From contig NZ_SPQG01000001.1 in the NCBI RefSeq assembly GCF_004944975.1, positions 33,157-97,156 of the forward strand: DNA of 64,000 nt, given 5' to 3'. Positions 9,506 to 18,287 of the stretch are shown here, piece by piece. A program made the translations under genes and the position numbers. How positions within the stretch are numbered: position 1 is the first letter of the stretch; the number at the start of each line of letters is the position of its first letter. Source of the stretch: Halorhabdus amylolytica (GTDB lineage: Archaea; Halobacteriota; Halobacteria; Halobacteriales; Haloarculaceae). The notes beneath the pieces are model-generated. The model saw nothing but the letters and a program-made list of their open reading frames with translations. It had not been told where the DNA came from and did no database searches.

Positions 9506-11287
9506 ATGACCGCCCGCTGGATCATCGCGGGACTGATCGCGCTCCTCCTGTCAGCACCGCTTGCCGGGGTCGCGGCCGCGACGGGGGACCGATCCCCGGC
9601 TTCGACCGGTATCGAGGTCCCGGCCGCCCAGACCGGCGGCGACGGGAACATCACCGTTACCCAGCACGTCCGCCTCACGCCCGGGCAACCGGGCGAAGTG
9701 GCGGTGACGATGGCGGTGTCGCTCCCCGACCGCGTCGAGAGTTTTGCCGTCGACATGGCGACTAGAGCGACGGTGACCGGAACGGACGGATTCGACCAGG
9801 ACGGGGGCCAGTACCGCTGGACGGGAGCCACGGACCCGACGATTACCTACACTCTCCGGGCCAACGAGACGGTCACGGGCGAAGGGCCCGAACCCGTGAG
9901 CGGGACCTATCTCTTTGCGGACGCGGGGTCGTGGGCACTGGTCCGTCCACCACGCATGAGTACGAGTTGGAAGTGGTTCGGTGAACGCGTGGGCGTCGAC
10001 TGGAACCTCGACGTTCCAGGTGAGGGAGCCACCGGCGGAACAATGGCCTTCCTCGGACCCCATCGCACGTACACCCAAAGCGCACACGGACAGACCTTCG
10101 CGGTCGTAGTGCCCCGGGCGGCGGAGATGGACGCCGATCCGCAGGGAGTTCTGGACGCGTTCGCGACGGCCTCGGAGGATCTGCGGATGGGCGACCGGGA
10201 CGAGCGGGTGTTCACCGTGGTCGCGCCGACGAGCGTCGACTGGGCGGTGAGGGGACTTCAGACCGGCGACAGCGACATGTACGTCCTCGCGAACGAACGC
10301 CTGGACGCGCCGGACAACGCCTGGCTCCACGAGTACGTCCATACGCGACAGCGACTGGACAGGACCGCCTCGACGAAGTGGCTGACCGAGGCCAGTGCCT
10401 CCTATTACGCTTCTTTGCTCGCTATGGAGGGCGATCTGATCGGGTTCGATGCGTTCCGACACAAACTCGCCCGGGGGGCGGACGCGCGCTACGACGACGT
10501 GGTGCTCGCCGACGAGTCGACGTGGGTTCGCCGGGCGGAGTACGAGAAGGGCGCGCTGGTGGTCGGGGAGATCGATCGCCGGATCAGGCTGGCGACCGAC
10601 GGGGCGAAGTCCTTCGAGACGGTCCTGGCCGCACTGAACCGAGCGGATCAGTTCGATCACCGTCGCCTGCTCGCGCTCGTCGAACGGGCGGGCAACAGGA
10701 GCGTTCGCGCGGCGACCGACCGCTACGTGCGGACCGATGCCGGCCCGGAGATGTGGTCCCGGGCCGACCATGCGGCGGCCTTCGACGGGTCGCCGGCACA
10801 CATCACTACCCGGGTGGCCGAGGACGCGACCTACCGGATCGAGGGGTCCGACCGCAACGAGTCGGTGAAGACGATCCCGACGCTGACGGCCGGCGAGCGG
10901 TTGATCGTCCCCGTCAGGGTCACCAACGACGGCGGTGCCGACGGGGACTACGAAGTGGCGCTGACGGTTGATGGGACCGTCGTCGAGCGTGCGACGGGGA
11001 CGCTCGGTGCGGGGGAAACGATCACGGTCGAACTGGGACACGGCTTCGGGGAGGCGGGGACTTACCGGCTCTCCGTCGCCGGAAAGACCGTCGACGTGAC
11101 GGTGACAGCGGCGATTGAGTCGACTCGGACAGCGACGGAACAGGAGAGGACCGACGAACCGACGGACAGGGGGACCGAGACACCGGCTCCGTCGACCGAG
11201 ACCGCGACGACGGGCACGTCTGGCCCGGGGTTCACCGCGCTGGTGGCGCTGTTCGCGATCGCGATCGTGGCGTGCCGGAAGCGGTAG
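9506..11287 (+). CDS. secreted HEXXH metalloprotease-like protein with PGF-CTERM anchor
   Basis: 593 residues. An N-terminal signal peptide (residues 1-26, hydrophobic core IIAGLIALLLSAPLAGVAA) leads to an extracellular body. A zinc-peptidase motif HEYVH lies at 275-279, followed by Glu295 in TEASASYYASL, a gluzincin-like HEXXH-plus-downstream-Glu arrangement. A beta-rich CARDB-like segment (about 455-530) precedes a Thr/Glu-rich linker and a C-terminal GPGF-hydrophobic-CRKR tail. That tail is the PGF-CTERM sorting signal, which archaeosortase removes when the protein is lipid-anchored at the surface. The catalytic role is inferred from the motif. The neighbours do not suggest a substrate. 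Confidence 0.87.
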   Translation: MTARWIIAGLIALLLSAPLAGVAAATGDRSPASTGIEVPAAQTGGDGNITVTQHVRLTPGQPGEVAVTMAVSLPDRVESFAVDMATRATVTGTDGFDQDGGQYRWTGATDPTITYTLRANETVTGEGPEPVSGTYLFADAGSWALVRPPRMSTSWKWFGERVGVDWNLDVPGEGATGGTMAFLGPHRTYTQSAHGQTFAVVVPRAAEMDADPQGVLDAFATASEDLRMGDRDERVFTVVAPTSVDWAVRGLQTGDSDMYVLANERLDAPDNAWLHEYVHTRQRLDRTASTKWLTEASASYYASLLAMEGDLIGFDAFRHKLARGADARYDDVVLADESTWVRRAEYEKGALVVGEIDRRIRLATDGAKSFETVLAALNRADQFDHRRLLALVERAGNRSVRAATDRYVRTDAGPEMWSRADHAAAFDGSPAHITTRVAEDATYRIEGSDRNESVKTIPTLTAGERLIVPVRVTNDGGADGDYEVALTVDGTVVERATGTLGAGETITVELGHGFGEAGTYRLSVAGKTVDVTVTAAIESTRTATEQERTDEPTDRGTETPAPSTETATTGTSGPGFTALVALFAIAIVACRKR

Positions 11288-11307
11288 TCACGCGACCGCG
11301 ACGGGCG

Positions 11308-12630
11308 TCACGCGACCGCGACGAGGAGGTGTTCCGTCCGTTCGACGAGTTCTTTGGGGGAGGTCGCCAGACAGATCGTGACCGGCACTCGACCCTCACC
11401 GCCGGGATCGACGACAACGGCCGGATCCTCGACGCCCGCGAGCGCGGGTTCGATCCCGGATTCGAGCGTGAGCGGGCCATCGAGCGTGACCACGGTCCCG
11501 GGAAGGGTCGCCAGCGCGTCCCCGATCGCGTCGTCGTACCGCCAGTTCGCGGCGAAGCGATAGTCCGCATCGATCTCACGGGCGTCGAGCAAGTATCTGG
11601 CGGCGTGGGTGGAGGCGCCGAACCGAACGCCCCGACCGGTCGCGATCCCGTCACGAGTGCGCGTGAGCCGTCCGTCGACGGCGGCGATCTCTTCGATACG
11701 CTCGGCGAACGGCGTCGCGCCGACCACGTTCGTTCCGACTTCAGGGATCAACGAGCCGACGTCCCGCTCGACGAACGATTCGACGAGACGTCGGACGGCC
11801 TCGGCCGTCTCGGTCCGGGCAGCACGCTCGCGTATCTCGACGAGGTGGTGGACCCCGCCCGGTCCCTCGCCGACGTCGAGATTGTACCGGACGGCCCGTG
11901 CGAGCAAGTCGATCCCCCTGCTCACGCTGTCGGTCAGCGACTCGCCTTGGGCCAGGTGAGTCGCGATCGCTGCCGAGAGCGTACAGCCCGAGCCGTGAGT
12001 CGCGTCAGTCCGGATGCGTTCGTGACGGAATGTCCGGACATCCTCGTCGGTGACCAGCACGTCCATGACGTCCTCGCCGGCGATGTGACCACCTTTCACG
12101 AGAGCGGCCTCGGCCCCCATGTCGAGTATTTCCTCGCCGGCCTCGACTGCCGTCTGTTCATCGGTGGGCTCGATTCCCGTCAGGACGGCCGCCTCGTCGG
12201 CGTTGGGCGTCACGAGCGTCGCCTCGGCGATCAACTCCTCGTATGCTTCTTCGCCGTCCGGTTCGAGCAGTCGGTCGCCTGACGCGGCCACCATCACCGG
12301 ATCGACCACGAGATCGGGTAGGTCAGCCGCGTATTCGACGACCGTCTCGATGACGTCACTAGTCGCGAGCATACCCGTCTTCGCGGCTTGTACGTCGAAG
12401 TCCCCGATGACGGCCTCGATCTGGGCCTCGATGTGCTCGATCGGCAGAAGCTGACTTCCTTGGACGCCGGTCGTGTTCTGGGCCGTCACGCTCGTGATCG
12501 CACTCGTCCCGAATCCGCCGACCGCCTCGATCGTCTTGATATCTGCCTGAATGCCCGCGCCGCCGCCGGAATCACTGCCCGCGATCGTCAGTACAGTCGG
12601 CGGCTCGTGGGGTGCCTCGTTGCGTGTCAT
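11308..12630 (-). CDS. thiD: bifunctional hydroxymethylpyrimidine kinase ThiD with ThiN thiamine-phosphate synthase domain
   Basis: 440 residues from ATG 12630; the open frame extends upstream but conservation begins with the kinase motif TVLTIAGSDSGGGAGIQADIK. The ThiD domain (about 1-265) phosphorylates HMP and HMP-P and shows TPNADEA, LVKGGH and GSGCTLSAAIA. The C-terminal domain (about 270-440, VGTNVVGATP onward) is the archaeal ThiN domain, which replaces ThiE and couples HMP-PP with thiazole phosphate. So two consecutive thiamine steps are in one chain. No TPP riboswitch was evident in the 94-nt spacer upstream. The cupin gene at 12725 is divergent from it. Confidence 0.95.
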   Translation of the reverse strand: MTRNEAPHEPPTVLTIAGSDSGGGAGIQADIKTIEAVGGFGTSAITSVTAQNTTGVQGSQLLPIEHIEAQIEAVIGDFDVQAAKTGMLATSDVIETVVEYAADLPDLVVDPVMVAASGDRLLEPDGEEAYEELIAEATLVTPNADEAAVLTGIEPTDEQTAVEAGEEILDMGAEAALVKGGHIAGEDVMDVLVTDEDVRTFRHERIRTDATHGSGCTLSAAIATHLAQGESLTDSVSRGIDLLARAVRYNLDVGEGPGGVHHLVEIRERAARTETAEAVRRLVESFVERDVGSLIPEVGTNVVGATPFAERIEEIAAVDGRLTRTRDGIATGRGVRFGASTHAARYLLDAREIDADYRFAANWRYDDAIGDALATLPGTVVTLDGPLTLESGIEPALAGVEDPAVVVDPGGEGRVPVTICLATSPKELVERTEHLLVAVA

Positions 12631-12724
12631 GGGTGGACTTATTTGGCGGTTGTACAAATCCGTGATGCATCCGGGTCGCGCCGGAACAGGATATATCTGC
12701 CCGGCGACCGAATACTGTCTCGCG

Positions 12725-13045
12725 ATGGCATATACCAAAGTCAACTACGAGGACGTCGAACCGGTCGCGGGATCGATGCACTTCCTGCGGGATGCCCTGG
12801 ACTGTGAGACCGTCGGGGTGACGGTGCTGGACTGTGAGGCCGGCTGGTCGGGGAAGGCGCACGATCACGCCGAAGAAGACCACGAAGAGGTCTATCTGCT
12901 GGTGGACGGGGAAGCCACCGTGACGATCGACGACGAAGACGTCGAGATGGAGTCAGGCGACGCCGTGCGCGTCCCGCCAGAGGCGACCCGCGAGATTCAC
13001 AACGGCGACGTCGACAGTACGTTCGTACTCGTGGGCGCACCCTGA
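12725..13045 (+). CDS. single-domain cupin protein
   Basis: 106 residues from ATG 12725. It is a small beta-barrel with the cupin metal ligands HDHAEEDHEEVYLLVDG (first box: His, His, Glu) and EIHNGD (second-box His). A Gly-rich turn precedes REIHN. The substrate is unknown, since such small cupins include isomerases, dioxygenases and regulators. A TATA-like ATATAT stretch near 12691-12696 lies about 30 nt upstream of the ATG, which suggests a leaderless transcript. It is divergent from thiD. Confidence 0.9.
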   Translation: MAYTKVNYEDVEPVAGSMHFLRDALDCETVGVTVLDCEAGWSGKAHDHAEEDHEEVYLLVDGEATVTIDDEDVEMESGDAVRVPPEATREIHNGDVDSTFVLVGAP

Positions 13046-13082
13046 CGCGCCCTCGCTACTCGGGGATTGTCGGAGGCCTCGC

Positions 13083-14081
13083 TCATTCGAGGTGTTCTTC
13101 GACGACATCGGCGTGCTGGTCGACGACGAGGGTTAGCCGATCGCCGTCGTGTTCGATCGGGACGGCGACCCGGAGCGGATCCGTCGAACGGATCTCGGCG
13201 GATGGCTGGACAGCCCATTCGAACTCCCAGACGGGCGTGTCAGTGATGTCGACGCCTCGATCGTGGTAGAATGCGACGACGGCCGGATACCAGCACAGAC
13301 AGGCGCCCACGTTCGCGTACTGGACCTCTCCGCACCGCTGGCAGGCGTAGCTGATGCCGGCCTCGAAGACGTCGTAAATCCCGTCCGGATCGATCTCGAC
13401 CGTACTTTCGATCGGGCCGTGACAGACCGGACAGAAACCTCGATGGGCAGTCTCGAACTCCTGTCGGGTCCACTGTTCGGCCACCAGCGGCCACTCCTCG
13501 CGGGGATAGTGTTCGAAGGTTCCCGGCGGGACGGCCAGGCTTATGACGTCCCGATCACAGTTCCGACAGGCGACTCGAACGTGATCGTCGTCGAAGATCC
13601 CCGCGAGCGTTCCCTCGCAGTAGGGGCAGTCGGCGTCGACGGGGATGGCATCGGCCTCTACCGTCTTCGTGTACGGCCCGGCCAGCAGCGATCCCACGAC
13701 GTCCATGCCTTCCGCGGTCAACTTGTACCCATCCGGCGTCTTCCTGATGAACACGCCTCTGAGTCGATCCAGATGGTAGTTGAACTGGCCGCTGTCGCCC
13801 GTCCCGACGGCGTCGTTGAGATCGGAGAACGATAACGGGTCCGTTGCATCGAACAGTGCCCGGAGTGCCGACAGCCGGGTTTCGTTGCTGAGTAGTTCGA
13901 ACGCGGTGTCGGCCGATAACTGCTCGACGACCGCACCCGACTCGGCAGTCACGTTTTCGGCGTCCGAACCGCCGTCCGTCACACGGCAGGGCCGACTCCC
14001 GAGGGTCGCTCCACGGGCCGACTGTCCGGATCGACCTCCACCGTCGACATACCCCTCGTCAACGTGGTCCCGGTCGGTCAT
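13083..14081 (-). CDS. winged-helix transcription regulator with two zinc ribbons
   Basis: 332 residues from ATG 14081; an in-frame GTG at 13982 is an alternative start because the first 33 residues look unstructured. A winged helix (about 55-130: AFELLSNETRLSALRALF, then QFNYHLDRLRG) resembles the ArsR-like haloarchaeal regulators. It is followed by two four-cysteine clusters, CPYC with CRNC and CPVC with CQRC, each able to bind zinc. The protein probably binds DNA as a dimer; the zinc ribbons may sense metal or simply fold the effector domain. It may control the small gene at 14277, which is divergent and has paired 10-bp repeats in its promoter. Confidence 0.88.
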   Translation of the reverse strand: MTDRDHVDEGYVDGGGRSGQSARGATLGSRPCRVTDGGSDAENVTAESGAVVEQLSADTAFELLSNETRLSALRALFDATDPLSFSDLNDAVGTGDSGQFNYHLDRLRGVFIRKTPDGYKLTAEGMDVVGSLLAGPYTKTVEADAIPVDADCPYCEGTLAGIFDDDHVRVACRNCDRDVISLAVPPGTFEHYPREEWPLVAEQWTRQEFETAHRGFCPVCHGPIESTVEIDPDGIYDVFEAGISYACQRCGEVQYANVGACLCWYPAVVAFYHDRGVDITDTPVWEFEWAVQPSAEIRSTDPLRVAVPIEHDGDRLTLVVDQHADVVEEHLE

Positions 14082-14196
14082 AGCATCCGGTCAGTCTCCC
14101 CGGAGTAAATAGGTCAGGGCCGAGGCACCCGCGGCTGGTTTCGTCCGTCGAGACGGACCGCCGAACTGATCGTTCCCGCCAGGAATCCAACAGGAG

Positions 14197-14276
14197 TGTG
14201 TTTCAGTAATGGTGCTTACAGAAATGTGTTTCAGATTATGTTTATAGTCTTTCGTTCCATTGGTTCATACGTACCG
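14197..14276 (+). promoter_or_regulatory. promoter with 10-bp direct repeat and TATA-like element
   Basis: The word TGTGTTTCAG occurs at 14197-14206 and again at 14225-14234, 28 bp apart, upstream of a TATA-like GTTTATAGTC at about 14239-14248. The ATG at 14277 lies about 30 nt further on, as expected for a leaderless haloarchaeal transcript. The repeats could be an operator for the divergent regulator at 13083-14081. This is an inference from position only. Confidence 0.45.
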
Positions 14277-14534
14277 ATGGACCGACCACATACCCCAACA
14301 CAGGGACGGACGTTGTCGTCCACTCACAGTCTCGGCCGGGTCATGACGGTCACCTTCGTAGTGACGTTGGCCCTACCGGCGATCGTCGTCGCGCTTGCTG
14401 GCCCGCACCTGGCGCTCGCGTTCGTCGCCGGGCTTGCGACGGCAAGAGTCTACACTCGCCTTCCGGCGGCAACTCGGTTGGTGGGACGGTTCCGTTCCAC
14501 CGACACGCCACCCGGGCGACCGGCTGGCCAGTAA
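14277..14534 (+). CDS. small membrane protein, unknown function
   Basis: 85 residues from ATG 14277, chosen because the TATA-like box is about 30 nt upstream; the longer frame from 14196 would run through the promoter. It has a polar N-terminus and two adjacent hydrophobic segments (about 22-40 and 43-56, VMTVTFVVTLALPAIVVAL then LALAFVAGLATARV), and ends in a basic-polar tail. The topology is probably a membrane hairpin. I do not recognise a family. The possible regulator at 13083-14081 is divergent from it. Confidence 0.6.
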   Translation: MDRPHTPTQGRTLSSTHSLGRVMTVTFVVTLALPAIVVALAGPHLALAFVAGLATARVYTRLPAATRLVGRFRSTDTPPGRPAGQ

Positions 14535-14681
14535 TATCCCGTCCCCGCGACTGACGTATCGGCTCTCCAATCGTTCCATTGTGGCCGTGCAGACAGACCA
14601 GAGGCCTACGACATCCACAGCCCAACGGTAGAGAGATCACGGCTTGACGGCGACTGTATCGAACCGAGACGTGACAGGCGC

Positions 14682-15722
14682 CTATTCGGACTGTGCCGCC
14701 TGTAACTTCCCCATGTACTTTTCGAAGGCCGCCCAGTAGGGGTCCTTCCCGGGGTGATCGACCTCCTCGTCGTCCACGGTCAGTCCCGAGCCGTCGGTAA
14801 CCCGTCCGGCGTCTGCGGCCGGAATACCTTCGTCCTCAAGGGCGGCGAGCACGTCGTCGACGCCGTCGGGATCAACCGTCGCCAGCAGCGTCCCCTCGCT
14901 GATGGAGATCCACGGGTCGATGTCGAAGAACTCGCAGGCGGCCTCGACGCCCGGCTGAATCGGGATCCGGTCGCGCTCGATTTCGAAACCGACGTCCGCC
15001 GAGCGGGCCATCTCGAAGAGCCCACCGTAGACACCACCCTCCGTGGCGTCGTGCATCGCCGTGACCGGGCCGGCCGCGGAAGCGACCATCGCCTCCTCGA
15101 TCGGGCTCATGTCGTAGAAGCGGTCCTTCGCGGCCTGGATCTGTTCGTCCGGCACGTCACCCTCCATCAGCGAATCGAAGTGAACTGACAGCAGGCCAGT
15201 GGCCTCGATGGCCGGCCCCTTCGTAACGATCACACGGTCGCCGGGTCGGGCGCCGTCGGGTGTCACCAGATCCTCGAAGTCACCCACTGCCAGAGAGGTG
15301 CCGCCACCGACCATCGGGTAGTTACACCCGGCGTAGCGGCCGGTGTGACCGGTGACGATCGAAACGCCCAGTTTCTCGGCCTCCTCGTGGAACGTCTGCC
15401 AGACGGTCTCGAACTGTTCGTCGGTGATCTCCGGCGGGAGATTGAAGTCGACGCTGAGATACGCGGGATCGAGTCCCGACACCGCCACGTCGCTGATGAG
15501 GATGTGGAAGGCGAACCAGGCCGCCCGTTCGAAGCCCGCAGCGGGCACGATGAACACGGGATCGGTCGCCATCGCCAGCGCCTGCCCGCCGACATCGGCC
15601 ACGCCGAAGTCGACGCCGTGCTGGGGCTTCAGGCGGACGTCCTCGCGGTCGGCCCCCAGGCGCGGATAGATGTACTCGTCGAAGAATTCGCGATCGGCCT
15701 TGCCGAGTTCCGGGTCGCTCAT
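14682..15722 (-). CDS. AIR synthase-related (HypE/PurM-like) protein
   Basis: 346 residues from ATG 15722; an upstream in-frame ATG adds six residues. Sequence traits of the PurM-like ATP-binding superfamily are visible: the Gly-rich GGGTSLAVGDFEDL, the MHDATEGGVYGGLFEMA segment typical of HypE/AIR-synthase C-terminal domains, and ISEGTLLATVDPDGVDDVL. Relatives phosphorylate or dehydrate small substrates using ATP. No hydrogenase maturation genes lie nearby, so a HypE role is unlikely, and the true substrate is unknown. It is transcribed alone, with the DMT transporter upstream on the same strand 164 nt away. Confidence 0.85.
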   Translation of the reverse strand: MSDPELGKADREFFDEYIYPRLGADREDVRLKPQHGVDFGVADVGGQALAMATDPVFIVPAAGFERAAWFAFHILISDVAVSGLDPAYLSVDFNLPPEITDEQFETVWQTFHEEAEKLGVSIVTGHTGRYAGCNYPMVGGGTSLAVGDFEDLVTPDGARPGDRVIVTKGPAIEATGLLSVHFDSLMEGDVPDEQIQAAKDRFYDMSPIEEAMVASAAGPVTAMHDATEGGVYGGLFEMARSADVGFEIERDRIPIQPGVEAACEFFDIDPWISISEGTLLATVDPDGVDDVLAALEDEGIPAADAGRVTDGSGLTVDDEEVDHPGKDPYWAAFEKYMGKLQAAQSE

Positions 15723-15886
15723 ACACTCCGTGGTAATCACGGGTGGTACTTAGGCTACCTGTCCTGGTCCGACCGATCCAGCGGGCGCGCGCATCGTCGG
15801 CGTGCACCGGGAACGACGAAGGACCGCTTCGAGAACAACGCTGAGGAGAGAACGCACGCAACGATCGGTCCCGATGGCCCGGTCGA

Positions 15887-16765
15887 TCATCCCACGGCGA
15901 TCAATGCGATCCCACAGATCGCGAGTCCGCCCGCGATCAATCTGACGCGGAAATGTTCCTCTCCGAGCAGGACCCCACCGGCGACCACCGCGACGATCGC
16001 CTGGGCGTTGATGATCGGCGAGGCGATGCTCGCCGGCAGGATCTGGAACGCGAGCAAGACGACGTGGTTGCCGACCGCAACGATCAATCCGGCGAGGGCG
16101 AACAGCCACGCGTCGTCCCGGAAGGTGTCGGGGATCGGTCGCCGTCGGGCGAACGGGACGACCATGGCTGTGGTGATGGCGAACATCACCGGCAAGTACG
16201 TCTGGGGTGGCAGGGCGAGTTCCTGCATCATGACCCGCTTGCCCACGTCGACGAAACCGAAGACCGCCGCACTGGCGAGTGCGAGCTGTGGCGCCCGCGT
16301 CCTCAGCGCCCGGCGGAACGGTTCGAGCAACTCGCCCGGCTCGTAGTTCGCCACGTAGATCGCAGCCGTCGCGACCAGCACGCCCGCGATCTGCACTGGA
16401 GTGAGTACCTCTGCGAGCAGGACGACCTCCAGCGGCAACACGAACAGCGGGACCAGTTTGCTGATCGGGGCGACGTAAGACACCTCCCCCTCGACGATCG
16501 CTCGAAACATGGTCAGGATCGCGATCCCTGTAAGCAGCGATACACCTACCATCAGCGCCACGCCCTGCATCGAGAAGTTGGGGAAAAGAGGTCCGTCGAG
16601 AGTCAGGAGGCCGATCGGCAGATACGTGAGAAATGCAAAACCGTTGACGCCGGCGAGATACACCGGGGCCGGGTACGCCGTGAATCGTTGTTTGATAAGG
16701 ACCAGATAGCCACCGAACAGCAGGGCGGACGCGATCGCATAGCCGAGTCCGAGTTCGAACGACAC
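15887..16765 (-). CDS. EamA/DMT superfamily transporter
   Basis: 292 residues with about ten predicted transmembrane helices in two homologous halves, the layout of EamA drug/metabolite transporters. Each half carries the family's Gly/Pro-rich helix ends (for example APISKLVPLFVLPLEVVLLAEVL in the first half and SPIINAQAIVAVVAGGVLLGEEHF in the second). It probably exports or imports a small metabolite across the cytoplasmic membrane; the substrate cannot be predicted. No operon partner abuts it. Confidence 0.88.
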   Translation of the reverse strand: MSFELGLGYAIASALLFGGYLVLIKQRFTAYPAPVYLAGVNGFAFLTYLPIGLLTLDGPLFPNFSMQGVALMVGVSLLTGIAILTMFRAIVEGEVSYVAPISKLVPLFVLPLEVVLLAEVLTPVQIAGVLVATAAIYVANYEPGELLEPFRRALRTRAPQLALASAAVFGFVDVGKRVMMQELALPPQTYLPVMFAITTAMVVPFARRRPIPDTFRDDAWLFALAGLIVAVGNHVVLLAFQILPASIASPIINAQAIVAVVAGGVLLGEEHFRVRLIAGGLAICGIALIAVG

Positions 16766-17185
16766 GCGTTGATTTCGTCCGACCGCCTGAAGAGTATCCC
16801 GATTCGATCTCGACGTGACCGCCGAAACAGACGCTGTCTCCCGATTTGAAGCCGATACAGGCCCAGTTCAGGTCGGACGCGACGACCACCTCGTTGTCGA
16901 TTCTACACTGATCAGTCTCGCCAGTGGTCCGATCGACTCTACAGGCCGGGGGACACAGCCACTGGCCCGGTATCGGTCACGAAGTGCGTCCGCACGCGAT
17001 CGGAGAGTCTCCGTGGAGATTCTCTGATAGGCGGGTGTGGTCGACCTGACCCATCGAGAGAACTCGGAGGGCCATCGACAAAACGGCAGCGAGAGTTCCC
17101 GGGACGCTGGATCGACCGATCCTTCGCTCGGTCGCCGTGCAGTTCGCGGAGCAAGCTTTTGAGCGTCTGGACCCAACGATCAAAC
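16766..17185. other. 420-bp divergent intergenic region with a 9-bp hairpin
   Basis: This is the longest stretch without a recognisable gene. It separates the DMT transporter (leftward) from the AmrS-like gene (rightward). Short open frames on both strands show no known motif and no coding bias I can defend. The one clear structure is an inverted repeat at 17003-17024: nine base pairs including one G-U, with a 4-nt CGTG loop. Nothing marks it as an insertion-sequence end. Confidence 0.5.
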
Positions 17186-18226
17186 ATGTCCACGTTCGGC
17201 GACGAAAGGGGTGTCCCGGCCGATCTGGTCGTCGAGACTGGCGACGGGTTGCAGTGTACCGCCTGTGCTCACAGGTGTACGCTTTCGCCCGGCCAACGCG
17301 GGATCTGTGACGTCCGCGAGAACGTCGACGGGGAGTTGCGACTGTTGACCTACGGGACGGTCCACGACCCGACCCCCGGTCCGCCCGGGACGGCCGATCC
17401 GATCGAGAAGAAGCCACTGTATCACTTTCACCCGACGACGCGCGTGTTGAGTTTCGGCGGGGCCTCGTGCAACTTTGCGTGTCAGTGCTGCCAGAACCAC
17501 CATATCGCGTTCGCTGCACCCGAGGACGTCCCGCTCAGAAACGTCAGTCCGGAGGAGATTACGACGAGTGCCGACCGACAGGACTGTGCAGGCGTGGCCT
17601 GGACGTACAACGAGCCGACGATCTACGCTGAATACGTCCGGGACGGTGCCCGTAGAGCAAAGGAAGCGGGACGCTACACGGCAATCGTCACGAACGGCTA
17701 CTTCACCGAGGAGTTCGTCACAGAGGTAGCTCCACATCTCGACGCCGCCAACGTCGACATCAAGGGTTTTCGCGAGCAACCCCACGTGAAGTACATGGGT
17801 GGACGCCTGGAGCCGACGCGACACGGAGCCGAACTCCTCCAGGAGACGGACACCCACCTCGAAATCACCTACCTCACGATCCCCGACCTCAACGACGACC
17901 CCGAGGAGATTCGGGAGTTCGCCGAGTGGGTCTCCGGGGATCTTGACCCCTCGGTACCAGTGCACTTCACCCGATTCCATCCCGATCACAAGATGCGCGA
18001 CCGTCCGGCGACGCCCGTCGAGACGCTCGAACGGGCCGCCGAGATCGCCCGCGACGTGGGTCTCGAGTTCGTCTATGTCGGTAACGTCCCCGGTCACGCC
18101 GACAACGACACGCGGTGTCCGGACTGCGGGAGAACGTGGATCAGGCGCGACGGGTTCCGGGCGAGCGTCGAAGTGGATCTCGAGGGGACGTGTGACTGCG
18201 GGCGCGAGATCGACATCGTTGTCTGA
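17186..18226 (+). CDS. amrS: AmmeMemoRadiSam-system radical SAM enzyme (AmrS-like)
   Basis: 346 residues from ATG 17186. The radical-SAM 4Fe-4S motif CNFACQCC (C-x3-C-x2-C) lies in GGASCNFACQCCQNHHIAF. An N-terminal cysteine cluster CTACAHRCTLSPGQRGIC resembles that of pyruvate formate-lyase-activating-like AmrS proteins. A third cluster near the end (CPDCGRTW ... CDCG) looks zinc-binding. The named system pairs this enzyme with Memo and AMMECR1-domain proteins, but neither is encoded in this window. The reaction of the family is not settled; relatives cleave SAM to a 5'-deoxyadenosyl radical. Confidence 0.9.
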   Translation: MSTFGDERGVPADLVVETGDGLQCTACAHRCTLSPGQRGICDVRENVDGELRLLTYGTVHDPTPGPPGTADPIEKKPLYHFHPTTRVLSFGGASCNFACQCCQNHHIAFAAPEDVPLRNVSPEEITTSADRQDCAGVAWTYNEPTIYAEYVRDGARRAKEAGRYTAIVTNGYFTEEFVTEVAPHLDAANVDIKGFREQPHVKYMGGRLEPTRHGAELLQETDTHLEITYLTIPDLNDDPEEIREFAEWVSGDLDPSVPVHFTRFHPDHKMRDRPATPVETLERAAEIARDVGLEFVYVGNVPGHADNDTRCPDCGRTWIRRDGFRASVEVDLEGTCDCGREIDIVV

Positions 18227-18287
18227 GAGAGGTTTGTGTTCCGCTGGTCGCTGTTCGCTCACAGCGTTCCCGGACTGGCCGCGATCA

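Noticed and set aside
9551-11041. 496-codon minus-strand frame opposite the metalloprotease gene
   Set aside because: A typical antisense shadow in high-G+C DNA; the plus strand has signal peptide, HEXXH and PGF-CTERM motifs.
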